DNA of 9,811 nucleotides from Ktedonobacteraceae bacterium (GCA_014896635.1 JADBKA010000178.1:1-9811), one strand, 5' to 3'. Positions 1-5,790 are shown, numbered from the stretch's first letter. The notes: generated from the letters alone by a model not told the origin. Translations and numbers: made by a program.

Positions 1-2
1 CT

Positions 3-347
3 GAAACAGGACGGCAGCTTGGGAGCGGCACCGCTCTGGCGCTCTCCCTGGGCAGCTCCGTCTTGCTGCTCGCCATTACCTTTCTCCAGCAGATCAGTTC
101 ACATCCGTTGCCGCGTTATAAACTGATCATCCGACTGAGCGCCGCCGTAGTGACACTCGTGCTGGCATTTGTCGCGGTCTGGCTTGGTCCGCCGGTCCTG
201 GCCGGGTTGCTGGCCTTCACTCTGCTGGCAACCACAGTCCTGGAAAACGCACAATACGACCAGCCTGACGAGATGGCACAGCAGCAGAAACGACGAGAAC
301 AACAGGAGCAGTCCGGTTCAGGCGACGCGCCTGAACCGACGGTGTAG
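3..347 (+). CDS. C-terminal part of a polytopic membrane protein (LtrA-like?), 5' end outside window
   Basis: The reading frame is open from the left edge to a TAG at 345-347, so this is the 3' end of a longer gene rather than a small gene starting at the internal TTG at 63. The visible 114 residues hold two or three hydrophobic segments: one near the edge (about residues 11-27, rich in Leu, Ala and Ser) and a long stretch after the PRYK turn that probably makes two helices. A hydrophilic Gln/Glu-rich tail of about 30 residues follows and should lie on one face of the membrane. The pattern of a short basic turn between helices and an Ala/Leu-rich last pair ending in VLEN resembles the C-terminus of low-temperature-requirement A (LtrA) proteins. 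That match is from memory of the family and is weak; another multi-pass membrane protein is quite possible. Confidence 0.55.
   Translation, partial: ETGRQLGSGTALALSLGSSVLLLAITFLQQISSHPLPRYKLIIRLSAAVVTLVLAFVAVWLGPPVLAGLLAFTLLATTVLENAQYDQPDEMAQQQKRREQQEQSGSGDAPEPTV
314..338. repeat. Perfect 11-bp hairpin inside the 3' end of the membrane-protein gene
   Basis: CGGTTCAGGCG at 314-324 and CGCCTGAACCG at 328-338 are exact reverse complements separated by three bases. The hairpin lies seven bases before the TAG stop and encodes part of the Gly/Pro-rich tail. No T-run follows, so it is not a typical intrinsic terminator, but it could pause transcription or protect the mRNA 3' end. Confidence 0.7.
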
Positions 348-429
348 CATCCATGATCGTTCTGAGCACGCTGGCCTATGCTCGCGTGAGAGCTGTCGCT
401 GTCTTCCTAAACAACCAGTCTGGTGATGC

Positions 430-458
430 TGGACCAGGCATCGACGATGTGCTACACT
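430..458 (+). promoter_or_regulatory. Candidate sigma-70-type promoter with extended -10 for Nudix-ureF
   Basis: TGGACC at 430-435 (4 of 6 to the -35 consensus) is followed by a 17-base spacer and TACACT at 453-458. TG at 450-451 gives an extended -10 (TGcTACACT). Transcription would start near 465, about 44 bases before the Nudix ATG. It lies in the only gap between the upstream membrane gene and the Nudix gene, as expected for an operon promoter. Confidence 0.5.
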
Positions 459-508
459 TAGACAACCACCCGATTACTATTTTTACCGATTGATCATAGG
501 AACAGAGC

Positions 509-946
509 ATGCCAGTCCGACCATCTGTAGGCGTAGGAGTCCTCGTTACCAGAGGACACGACATTTTGCTCATGAAGCGCCACAACGCACACGGAGCCGG
601 CACGTGGTCCCCTCCGGGTGGCCACCTGGAGCACGGTGAATCCTTCCAGGAATGCGCTATCCGCGAAACGCTCGAAGAAACCGGGGTACTGATTACCGAC
701 GCCACTGTCCTTGCCGTCACCAACGATATCTTCGAGGCCGAAGGGAAACACTATGTCACCGTCTGGGTGGAAGGAAAGTATCTCTCCGGTGAGGCAGAAG
801 TAATTTCGGAGCGTGAAGCATCGGCGGTGAGCTGGTTTCCCTGGCATGCCCTGCCCGAACCGCTTTTCCTGCCTTTCCAGAATTTGCTGGCAATCGGCTA
901 TCGACCCGCAAAAGAAGATTTCAGAGAACGAGACGCTTATGCGTGA
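509..946 (+). CDS. Nudix hydrolase
   Basis: This 145-residue protein is of normal size for a single-domain Nudix pyrophosphohydrolase, a family that cleaves nucleoside diphosphates linked to another group, using Mg2+. The Nudix box is at residues 38-60: Gly38, five residues, Glu44, seven residues, Arg52-Glu53, then Glu56-Glu57, Gly59 and Val60. The metal-binding REtlEE core is intact. The WSPPGG motif just before the box and the early strand with LLMKR resemble MutT/NUDT15-type enzymes acting on (d)NTPs or nucleotide sugars, but the substrate cannot be told from sequence. AGGAA at 498-502 lies six bases before the ATG and supports this start. The last eight bases overlap the ureF start (ATG 939), so translation of the two is probably coupled. 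Confidence 0.93.
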   Translation: MPVRPSVGVGVLVTRGHDILLMKRHNAHGAGTWSPPGGHLEHGESFQECAIRETLEETGVLITDATVLAVTNDIFEAEGKHYVTVWVEGKYLSGEAEVISEREASAVSWFPWHALPEPLFLPFQNLLAIGYRPAKEDFRERDAYA

Positions 947-1715
947 TCAAAACAATCACCTGGCATTTCTGCAACTACTGCAACTGGCTGACAGTACCCT
1001 GCCCATCGGCTCAGCCGCACATTCCTTTGGCCTGGAGACGCTGGTCGCCGAAGAGTATTTGAACGTGGAGCGGCTCGAACGCTTCCTGCACGATTACCTG
1101 CACGAAGCCGGTTTGCTGGAAAGCGTCTTCTGCCGGCGCAGCTATCGCCTGGTCGTCTCTACCTCTCTTGCCACTTTTGCCGATCCTGTCGCTCAGACAT
1201 CGCACACTGGCGAGTTACTGTTACCATCTGATCAGGAGTCGCTTGTCACTGCGTGGCTGGCACTGAACGAGCAGTTGAGTGCCTTCAAAACTGCCCGCGA
1301 GAGCCGCGTCGCCAGTGCAATGCTTGGACGCCGCTTTCTACAACTGGCCCAGGATCTGGACATTCATCCACTGCTGACCGCTGTCTGGCACAGTGCCAGG
1401 AATGCGGGAAGCGAGATACACTATAGCACCAGTTTTGGCCTGGTTGGTAGCCTGCTTGCTCTGGATGAAACATTGACAGTTCTGGCCTATTTACAACAAT
1501 CCCTGAGCGGTCTGGTCTCTGCCTGCCAGCGGCTGCTACCGCTCGGCCAGAGTCGCGCCAGCCGGTTGCTCTGGCAGTTAAAACCTGATTTGCTCAGCAT
1601 CGCGCTACGCAGCGAAGAAGCTGTTGCCAACGACGCTCTCACCTGCTTCACGCCGCTCGTGGACACCGGGAGCATGCGCCACCCGACCTTAACAACACGA
1701 CTCTTCATCAGCTAA
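939..1715 (+). CDS. ureF: Urease accessory protein UreF
   Basis: UreF works with UreD (UreH) and UreG as the complex that loads nickel into apo-urease in the cytoplasm; UreF controls UreG GTPase activity. The 258-residue product shows the family's N-terminal signature, with Asp18, LPIG at 21-24, His28-Ser29 and GLE at 31-33, and the conserved C-terminal stretch ending in SMRHPTLTTRLF. The frame is open further upstream to 846, but those codons lie inside the Nudix gene and look nothing like UreF. The ATG at 939, right before the LLQLADSTLPIG block, is therefore the better start. It overlaps the Nudix stop by eight bases. The protein is slightly longer than common UreF (about 225-240 residues), because a Ser/Thr-rich stretch around residues 70-95 lies between the first helices. 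The usual neighbours ureE and ureG are absent. Confidence 0.93.
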   Translation: MRDQNNHLAFLQLLQLADSTLPIGSAAHSFGLETLVAEEYLNVERLERFLHDYLHEAGLLESVFCRRSYRLVVSTSLATFADPVAQTSHTGELLLPSDQESLVTAWLALNEQLSAFKTARESRVASAMLGRRFLQLAQDLDIHPLLTAVWHSARNAGSEIHYSTSFGLVGSLLALDETLTVLAYLQQSLSGLVSACQRLLPLGQSRASRLLWQLKPDLLSIALRSEEAVANDALTCFTPLVDTGSMRHPTLTTRLFIS

Positions 1716-1724
1716 CTAAGGGTT

Positions 1725-1751
1725 CAGGGACGGTTGTCCCTGGCGGGACGG
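1725..1751. repeat. Overlapping hairpins between ureF and ureD
   Basis: CAGGGAC at 1725-1731 pairs exactly with GTCCCTG at 1736-1742 across a 4-base loop. The GTCCC arm at 1736-1740 can instead pair with GGGAC at 1745-1749, so two folds compete. No T-run follows, which argues against a simple terminator. The 10 bases GGCGGGACGG at 1742-1751 recur exactly at 3996-4005 inside another hairpin, suggesting a shared repeat family. It sits in the 109-base gap that splits ureF from ureD. Confidence 0.6.
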
Positions 1752-1824
1752 GAGAGCGCTTCCTTTCTGCCCTTTCCCGATCTTCCGTTGAAAGCTATTT
1801 AACGGTAAAAAGCCTTTTTCAGGA

Positions 1825-2709
1825 ATGAACGTGAGTCATCAAGCGCCAAGCATACAACAAAGCGTCAGAGGACGCCTGCACCTGGAATTTGCCTGTGATC
1901 GGCAGCAGCAATGCACACGGCTGGTAGCCAGCGAACAGCAGCCACCATTGCGCATCATTCGTGCATTTCCATTGCCGGCAGGTGGCACCCTTGTTCACCT
2001 GCACAACCTCTCCGGCGGTGTTCTGGGCGGGGATCACCTCGATATTGCGATCATCGTCGGCCCGCACAGCCGCGTCCAGCTTACATCTACCGGCGCAACC
2101 CGGCTCTATCGCAGTCGTCCCGATGCGTCTCTGGCGCGGCAAACCACCACCGTCAGCATAGCAGAAAACGCCTTGCTCGAATATCTGCCCGACCAGATCA
2201 TCCCGTTCGCTGGCTCGCGCTATCAGCAGCGCACACGCATCGACCTGTGCGACAATGCCGGCCTCTTCTGGTGGGAAATTGTCGCAGCGGGCCGCAGCGC
2301 GCGGGGGGAAATCTTCGCCTACGACCTGCTTGAGATCGACCTGAGTATCTTTGCCGGCGGACGTCCCATTGCCATCGAGCGTGCAAAACTTGCGCCGGCC
2401 AGTCGGGCGCTTTCATCGCCGGCCCGCCTCGGTCCTTACACCTGTTTCGCCAGCTTCTATATCTGCCACGCTGGCTTGCCGTCAAAGCGCTGGCTGGAGA
2501 TAGAAAACGAACTGAGGCCGCTGGTTCAGACGCTGAGCCGGCCTGGCGAAATCGTCTGGGGCATCAGCTCGCTGGTAGCGCACGGCCTGCTCGTTCGCGC
2601 CGTCAGTTACCAGAGCCGCGACATCTCTGCCGGCCTACTGGTATTCTGGCAGGCCGCAAAACGCTTGCTCTATAATGAAGATGCGATTCCACCGCGTAAA
2701 CTCTACTGA
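1825..2709 (+). CDS. ureD: Urease accessory protein UreD (UreH)
   Basis: UreD is the scaffold that binds apo-urease and passes nickel from UreG through the UreD-UreF complex. The product of up to 294 residues has the family's hallmarks in order: PLRIIRAFPLP, a LHNLSGGVLGGDHL block, LTSTGATRLYRS, LEYLPDQIIPFAGSRY and WWEIVAAGRSARGE, with the ending PPRKLY. Length is typical. The start is uncertain. AGGA at 1821-1824 abuts the ATG at 1825, which is too close for ribosome binding. The in-frame GTG at 1831 lies six bases after it and is the better spaced start; that would remove only two residues. It follows ureF in the same direction after a 109-base gap that holds a hairpin, so co-transcription is likely but not certain. 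Confidence 0.93.
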   Translation: MNVSHQAPSIQQSVRGRLHLEFACDRQQQCTRLVASEQQPPLRIIRAFPLPAGGTLVHLHNLSGGVLGGDHLDIAIIVGPHSRVQLTSTGATRLYRSRPDASLARQTTTVSIAENALLEYLPDQIIPFAGSRYQQRTRIDLCDNAGLFWWEIVAAGRSARGEIFAYDLLEIDLSIFAGGRPIAIERAKLAPASRALSSPARLGPYTCFASFYICHAGLPSKRWLEIENELRPLVQTLSRPGEIVWGISSLVAHGLLVRAVSYQSRDISAGLLVFWQAAKRLLYNEDAIPPRKLY

Positions 2710-2879
2710 GGAGGTCCAGGGGCCTGTGGTCCTCTGCCAGACCGGATGGCTCACAGAGGCAAAGGCTCTTTGAGACAGCGCTTCTCCAGGTAAGAAGACA
2801 AAAAGGTGAGTTTGCCCATCAGGAGCAAAACAGGAAGTTCGGGTAAGCCGAAAAGCCCTGGATTTCGTTTTCAAGGCTA

Positions 2880-2908
2880 TTGACAGAATAGCAAAGGTAA
2901 GCTATTAT
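2880..2908 (+). promoter_or_regulatory. Strong sigma-70-type promoter for tRNA-Glu
   Basis: A perfect TTGACA at 2880-2885, a 17-base spacer and TATTAT at 2903-2908 (one mismatch) form the best promoter in the window. Transcription would begin near 2915, about 50 bases before the tRNA. The 170 bases between ureD and this promoter show no convincing gene. Confidence 0.75.
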
Positions 2909-2964
2909 ATAGCCTGTAGCAATTGCTGCAAAACAATATTATGGTGGGCCAGACTCTGGCACGA

Positions 2965-3038
2965 GGCGCATTCGTCTAGCGGCCAAGGACATCGCCCTCT
3001 CAAGGCGAAGATCACGGGTTCGAATCCCGTATGCGCTA
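2965..3038 (+). tRNA. tRNA-Glu, anticodon CTC
   Basis: A full cloverleaf can be folded. The acceptor stem is GGCGCAT (2965-2971) with ATGCGCT (3031-3037), including one G-T pair at the end. The D stem is GTCT/GGAC. The anticodon stem is TCGCC/GGCGA with loop CTCTCAA, giving anticodon CTC at 2999-3001 (reads GAG). The T arm is ACGGG-TTCGAAT-CCCGT. The discriminator base is A3038, and CCA is not encoded. The D-arm sequence GTCTAGCGG is typical of bacterial tRNA-Glu. tRNA genes are common integration targets, and the DNA downstream is a mosaic of remnants and repeats. Confidence 0.95.
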
Positions 3039-3058
3039 CTTTCCACAACATAAAAGAT

Positions 3059-3093
3059 GCCTCAAGCCACATCAAAGGCGGCTTGAGGCTTTT
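3059..3093 (+). terminator. Intrinsic terminator after tRNA-Glu
   Basis: GCCTCAAGCC at 3059-3068 pairs perfectly with GGCTTGAGGC at 3080-3089 (10 bp, 11-base loop), followed directly by TTTT at 3090-3093. An A-rich stretch before the left arm means it may also work on the other strand. It starts 21 bases after the tRNA. Confidence 0.85.
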
Positions 3094-3095
3094 AC

Positions 3096-3237
3096 TTGCT
3101 ACATACTTAAGCAGGTGGACCTTAGAATTGAGAAAAAGGGGGAAATGGGGACACCCCATGCCCCGCCAGGGGCTGGCGCCCCTGGACCCCGCTTCTCATT
3201 CGTTCTGTCTACCTACTTAGCAGGCCCTATGTAGCAA
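3096..3237. mobile_element. MITE-like element with imperfect terminal inverted repeats
   Basis: The left arm 3096-3120 begins TTGCTACATA and continues with a TTAAGCAGGTGGAC-like stretch. The right arm 3207-3237 ends in TATGTAGCAA, the exact complement of those first ten bases, and includes GTCTACCTACTTAGC, which matches the rest of the left arm with a few mismatches and a 6-base insertion. The element is about 142 bases long with no coding capacity. Inside are two short hairpins, ATGGGG/CCCCAT (3145-3159) and CCAGGGGC/GCCCCTGG (3166-3185). No transposase or clear target-site duplication was found, so a non-autonomous element is an inference. The arms could instead be recombinase arm sites. 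Confidence 0.45.
3145..3185. repeat. Pair of short GC-rich hairpins
   Basis: ATGGGG (3145-3150) pairs with CCCCAT (3154-3159) over a 3-base loop. CCAGGGGC (3166-3173) pairs with GCCCCTGG (3178-3185) over a 4-base loop. The two lie side by side in the centre of the inverted-repeat element, like REP/BIME units. Confidence 0.65.
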
Positions 3238-3252
3238 CGGTGTAGCAACCGG
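3231..3252. repeat. Tandem GTAGCAAC direct repeat
   Basis: GTAGCAAC occurs at 3231-3238 and again at 3242-3249, three bases apart, with similar flanks (GG after the first, CGG after the second). The complement GTTGCTAC core appears as TTGCTAC at 3096-3102. Repeated short sites next to a tRNA and a gene remnant could be recombinase binding sites or simple duplication. Confidence 0.5.
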
Positions 3253-3258
3253 ATTTGA

Positions 3259-3384
3259 TTATCTTTTAGGCTTAACAACAACACCTGCTCCAGCTATCCC
3301 ATCATCATCATCCTCACCCTCTTCCTGATTATCCAGGTCAGCGAACGCCTGATTCAGCTTACCCCATGCATTATTGGCAACCCA
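3259..3384 (-). pseudogene. C-terminal gene remnant, unidentified
   Basis: Read on the minus strand, 41 codons run from just after a TGA (complement of 3385-3387) to a TAA (complement of 3259-3261), with no start codon. A TAG lies slightly further upstream in the same frame. The peptide begins WVANNAWGKLNQAFADLDNQ, continues with an acidic run (EEGEDDDD) and ends in a Gly/Ala/Val segment and a basic KPKR tail. The composition looks like a real protein C-terminus: an amphipathic helix followed by an acidic tail. I do not recognise the family. A tyrosine recombinase C-terminus is a possibility because of the position beside a tRNA, but no catalytic motif remains to support it. Confidence 0.35.
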
Positions 3385-3417
3385 TCAGCCCATGAGCTAC
3401 TCAACCAGATTGACCTG

Positions 3418-3426
3418 TGGTATACT
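3418..3426 (+). promoter_or_regulatory. Candidate extended -10 promoter of the coiled-coil gene
   Basis: TGgTATACT at 3418-3426 is an extended -10 with one mismatch to TATAAT. No good -35 lies 16-18 bases upstream, as is often the case for extended -10 promoters. Transcription would start near 3433, about 26 bases before the ATG. Confidence 0.35.
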
Positions 3427-3458
3427 TCCAGCAGGAACCCGATAAGGAGCATCAATCT

Positions 3459-3809
3459 ATGAGTACCTATCCAAGCCTGGAAGCAAGAATAAGCGCACAG
3501 GAACAACAACAGGTTTTTCTGCATGCACGCATCGAGCAATTATCCCAGAATACAACAACTAGCATAAAGCAACTATCCGACAACATAGACACTAGATTCA
3601 AGCAACTATCCGATGATGTAGCTGCTCATTTCGAGCATGTAACAGGCAACCAGATTAAAGCAGAACAACAAACAGTTGCACGCCTTAACAACATCGAAAC
3701 CCGTCTTGACAAACTCGAAACCCGTCTTGACAAACTCGAAACCCGCTTTGATAAACTCGAAACACTCCTTACCCAAATCCTCGCACGCCTCCCCGAACGG
3801 TCATCATAA
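3459..3809 (+). CDS. Small coiled-coil protein with tandem heptad repeats
   Basis: This 116-residue hydrophilic protein is not assigned to a named family. The start at 3459 is chosen because AAGGAG at 3444-3449 lies nine bases upstream; an in-frame GTG at 3417 would put this ribosome binding site inside the gene. From residue 5 on, the sequence is predicted to be almost all helix. A first repeat pair, KQLSDNIDTRF/KQLSDDVAAHF, lies near residues 44-64. Around residues 82-106 come three near-identical heptads (IETRLDK, LETRLDK, LETRFDK) and a closing LETLL, with Leu/Ile at a and d positions. These heptads come from a 21-base tandem DNA repeat. No signal peptide or membrane helix is present. Such proteins usually self-associate or act as scaffold or phage-tail-like partners, but no function can be given. 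It has its own promoter candidate and terminator. Confidence 0.75.
   Translation: MSTYPSLEARISAQEQQQVFLHARIEQLSQNTTTSIKQLSDNIDTRFKQLSDDVAAHFEHVTGNQIKAEQQTVARLNNIETRLDKLETRLDKLETRFDKLETLLTQILARLPERSS
3693..3768 (+). repeat. 21-base tandem repeat encoding heptads
   Basis: A 21-base unit starting ATCGAAACCCGTCTTGACAA is repeated about three times, as CTCGAAACCCG(T/C)(C/T)TTGA(C/T)AAA. Units two and three differ only at a few third codon positions and one Leu/Phe change, followed by a partial fourth unit. The unit length equals exactly one coiled-coil heptad, so copy number can change without frameshift. Confidence 0.8.
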
Positions 3810-3831
3810 CTCGCACTTTCCCAGAACGCAG

Positions 3832-3870
3832 AAGCTCTAGCCCACAGACCCGCTAGAGCTTTCTTGCTTT
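3832..3870 (+). terminator. Intrinsic terminator after the coiled-coil gene
   Basis: AAGCTCTAGC at 3832-3841 pairs perfectly with GCTAGAGCTT at 3852-3861 (10 bp, 10-base loop) and is followed by a T-rich tail (TCTTGCTTT). It lies 22 bases after the stop codon. The tail is interrupted, so termination may be partial. Confidence 0.7.
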
Positions 3871-3959
3871 CCAGCAGAGATCACCCAGGACAACGATGCG
3901 AGTTTCATCAAATTCCGCAAGCCTCTGGAGGCGGCCTGATACTCCCTTGCGTTCAGATG

Positions 3960-4003
3960 GGCAAGATGCGCCAGCATCTTGCCAGTCCCGCCGGTGGCGG
4001 GAC
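3960..4003. repeat. Two adjacent perfect hairpins (REP-like cluster)
   Basis: GGCAAGATGC (3960-3969) pairs with GCATCTTGCC (3974-3983) across a 4-base loop. One base later GTCCCGCC (3985-3992) pairs with GGCGGGAC (3996-4003) across a 3-base loop. The region 3871-4120 has no credible gene. The paired arrangement resembles a bacterial interspersed mosaic or REP-type element, and GGCGGGACGG is also found between ureF and ureD. Confidence 0.7.
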
Positions 4004-4027
4004 GGATCTCGAACGGCTATCAAGATT

Positions 4028-4065
4028 TCATACCAGGTTGCTTCCAGAGAAGCAACCTGGTATGA
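4028..4065. repeat. 38-base near-uninterrupted palindrome (17-bp stem)
   Basis: TCATACCAGGTTGCTTC at 4028-4044 and GAAGCAACCTGGTATGA at 4049-4065 are exact complements with only four bases between them. There is no T-run after either arm. Perfect conservation of both arms implies recent origin or selection. It lies 77 bases before the point where recognisable permease sequence begins, so it may mark the break that removed the permease N-terminus. Confidence 0.8.
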
Positions 4066-4123
4066 GCCGAATTTGGCAGGAGAAAATGCGATGTGCAGAA
4101 ACGCTTGATCGGGTCGGCTTCTC

Positions 4124-4513
4124 ATGCTCTGCGGGGAACATGGCTATTCGTCGGCGGGCATCCTATCATGGCTGGCCGTAGCCGGCATCCTCGTGTTGTT
4201 TACGCTGACGTTAACCTGGGTCGCGGTCATTCCCGGACTGACCGCCAAATCGGTTGATGGGGCTTCCGCCTTTTCATATCCGCTGATCTTCTTGCCCTTT
4301 ATCAGCTCGGCATTTGTACCCACCAGATCAATGCCGTTTGTCGTCAGGGTCTTTGCCGAAAACCAGCCAGTGACGGCGATCGTGGATACCATCCGTGCGT
4401 TACTGTCAGGTCAGCCGGTGGGTAATGAGATCTGGGTTGCGCTTGCCTGGTGCGTCGGTATTCTGATTGTAGCCTACATCTTTGCGATGAGGGCCTATCA
4501 AAAGCGAGTATAA
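4124..4513 (+). pseudogene. 5'-truncated ABC-2 type (DrrB-like) drug-export permease
   Basis: The frame holds 129 residues from an ATG at 4124; the next in-frame codon upstream that matters is a TGA at 4106-4108. From about residue 8 the protein matches the C-terminal half of daunorubicin-resistance-type ABC-2 permeases: a hydrophobic helix (SWLAVAGILVLFTLTLTWVAV), then LTAKS, a second helix ending FLPFISSAFVP, the signature TRSMPFVVRVFAENQPVTAIVDTIRALLSG, and a last helix before the basic AYQKRV end. Complete members have about 250 residues and six helices, so roughly the first half is missing. No ribosome binding site precedes the ATG, and the upstream 250 bases are hairpin DNA. A functional half-permease is unlikely. 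The partner ATPase gene (drrA-like) is absent. The P450 gene follows after 54 bases, a common pairing in antibiotic or secondary-metabolite loci, but here it may be a relic. Confidence 0.7.
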
Positions 4514-4567
4514 AGAGGGCAGTATTCTGAGGCGTAGAAGTTACTAAAAAGAGAAAGAAGAAAAATT

Positions 4568-5767
4568 ATGCAAATAAAGCTCAATAGAGAACAGATCTCA
4601 GCTACGTATGACTGGTATCGTCAGATGCGTGAGACCCAGCCTGTGTTCTTCGACCAGAAGATGCAGACATGGCACATCTTCCGCTACGACGATGTGGCAC
4701 GTCTGCTCAATGATCACGCGACATTTTCTTCCGATGAGAGCAGCTTCCTGCCACCTGAGTACCGCAATGCGACTCCGATCAGTTCGAGCCTGCTACGCAT
4801 GGACCCGCCGCATCATCGAAAGTTACGCCAGCTCGTCTCGCAAGCCTTCACGCCGCGCATGGTGGCGCAGATGGAAGCGCGCATCCAGGAGATCACCAAT
4901 GGCTTGCTCGACCAGGTGCAGCATGTGGGTGAGATGGATGTGATCAGGGATCTGGCCGTTCCGCTGCCTATCACGGTCATTGCGGAGCTGTTGGGCATCC
5001 CTGCCGAGCGGCGTGAGGAGTTCAAGCAGTGGTCTGATGCGCTCGTCTCAGGAGAAGGGGAAGAGACGGAAGAGGAGCAGCAAGCGCTCATGCAAACGGT
5101 CAGGCGGACCACAGACAGCATGGCCGCCTACTTCACTCGGCTCTTTGAGGAGCGGCGTACCCATCCACAGGACGACCTGGTGAGCGCGCTGCTCCAGGCG
5201 GAAGTGGATGGAGAGCGCCTCTCGCAGGAGGAACTGATCGGGTTCTGCGTGCTGCTGCTGGTGGCGGGCAACGAGACCACGACCAATCTGATTGGCAATA
5301 CCATCCTGTGCCTGGATGATAACCCAGGAAATGTGGAACGCCTGCGTGCCAATCGCAACCTGGTGCCGGGCGCTCTTGAAGAGGCACTGCGCTACTACTC
5401 GCCGGTCAAAGTCACTGTGCGCGGGACCACGACCGAGACGACGATAGGTGAGCAGCACATTGAAGCGGGCAAGCTACTGCTGGTCTGGATTGCCTCGGCA
5501 GATCGAGATGAGGCCCGGTTCCCCCATGCTGATCAGTTCCTGATCGAGCGCGAGCCGAATCGGCACCTGGGTTTCGGGCGCGGCATCCACTTCTGTCTGG
5601 GCGCTCCCCTGGCACGTTTGGAGGCGAAGATTGCGCTGAATGCGATGCTCGACCGCCTGCCCGGCTCCTGGTACGTCCCCTGGTACGTCCCTGATGCGCC
5701 GCTGTCTGTGATCAGTAGCATGTCCGTTTTTGGAGTGAAGACATTGCCCATGACCTGGGAGAAGTAA
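4568..5767 (+). CDS. Cytochrome P450 (CYP107-like bacterial class)
   Basis: This is a complete 399-residue soluble bacterial P450, a heme-thiolate monooxygenase that takes electrons from ferredoxin partners. Visible signatures are the I-helix AGNETTT at 233-239 (acid-alcohol pair Glu236-Thr237), the K-helix ExxR (Glu272-Arg275), and the heme loop FGRGIHFCLG at 336-345 with axial Cys343. The C-helix HHRKLR near residue 82 also fits. The overall order and length fit the CYP107/YjiB group, which oxidises macrolides, fatty acids or other small molecules; the substrate cannot be predicted. A purine-rich GAAAGAAG (4552-4560) before the ATG is a modest ribosome binding site. No ferredoxin or reductase gene lies nearby. 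An in-frame 12-base duplication near the C-terminus makes WYVPWYVP, which is unusual. Codon use looks normal and no lesion is visible, so it should be functional. Confidence 0.95.
   Translation: MQIKLNREQISATYDWYRQMRETQPVFFDQKMQTWHIFRYDDVARLLNDHATFSSDESSFLPPEYRNATPISSSLLRMDPPHHRKLRQLVSQAFTPRMVAQMEARIQEITNGLLDQVQHVGEMDVIRDLAVPLPITVIAELLGIPAERREEFKQWSDALVSGEGEETEEEQQALMQTVRRTTDSMAAYFTRLFEERRTHPQDDLVSALLQAEVDGERLSQEELIGFCVLLLVAGNETTTNLIGNTILCLDDNPGNVERLRANRNLVPGALEEALRYYSPVKVTVRGTTTETTIGEQHIEAGKLLLVWIASADRDEARFPHADQFLIEREPNRHLGFGRGIHFCLGAPLARLEAKIALNAMLDRLPGSWYVPWYVPDAPLSVISSMSVFGVKTLPMTWEK
5667..5690 (+). repeat. 12-base tandem duplication inside the P450 gene
   Basis: CCTGGTACGTCC at 5667-5678 is repeated exactly at 5679-5690. 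It adds four residues (WYVP) between the Pro-Gly turn and the conserved PDAPL segment near the C-terminus, where related P450s normally have only one copy of this length. Confidence 0.85.
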
Positions 5768-5790
5768 CAGAACGTGCGTTCTGGCTCGCA

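Noticed and set aside
846..938. Longer version of UreF starting at ATG 846
   Set aside because: The extra 31 codons are the shifted frame of the Nudix gene and bear no likeness to UreF. The ATG at 939 fits the family start.
1788..1816. TTGAAA as the -35 of a separate ureD promoter
   Set aside because: No acceptable -10 hexamer lies 16-18 bases downstream.
3410..3426. TTGACC and TATACT as a -35/-10 pair
   Set aside because: The spacer is only five bases. Only the extended -10 is kept as a candidate.
3666..3770. CRISPR-like array in the tandem repeats of the coiled-coil gene
   Set aside because: Units are contiguous with no spacers and encode in-frame heptads, so this is a coding tandem repeat. 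No other array of spaced repeats was seen in the window.
3853..4181. Open frames on both strands across the hairpin cluster
   Set aside because: They read through three perfect palindromes, so both strands give similar peptides (for example SYQVAS-EATWYE on both). They have no ribosome binding site and no protein-like conservation pattern.
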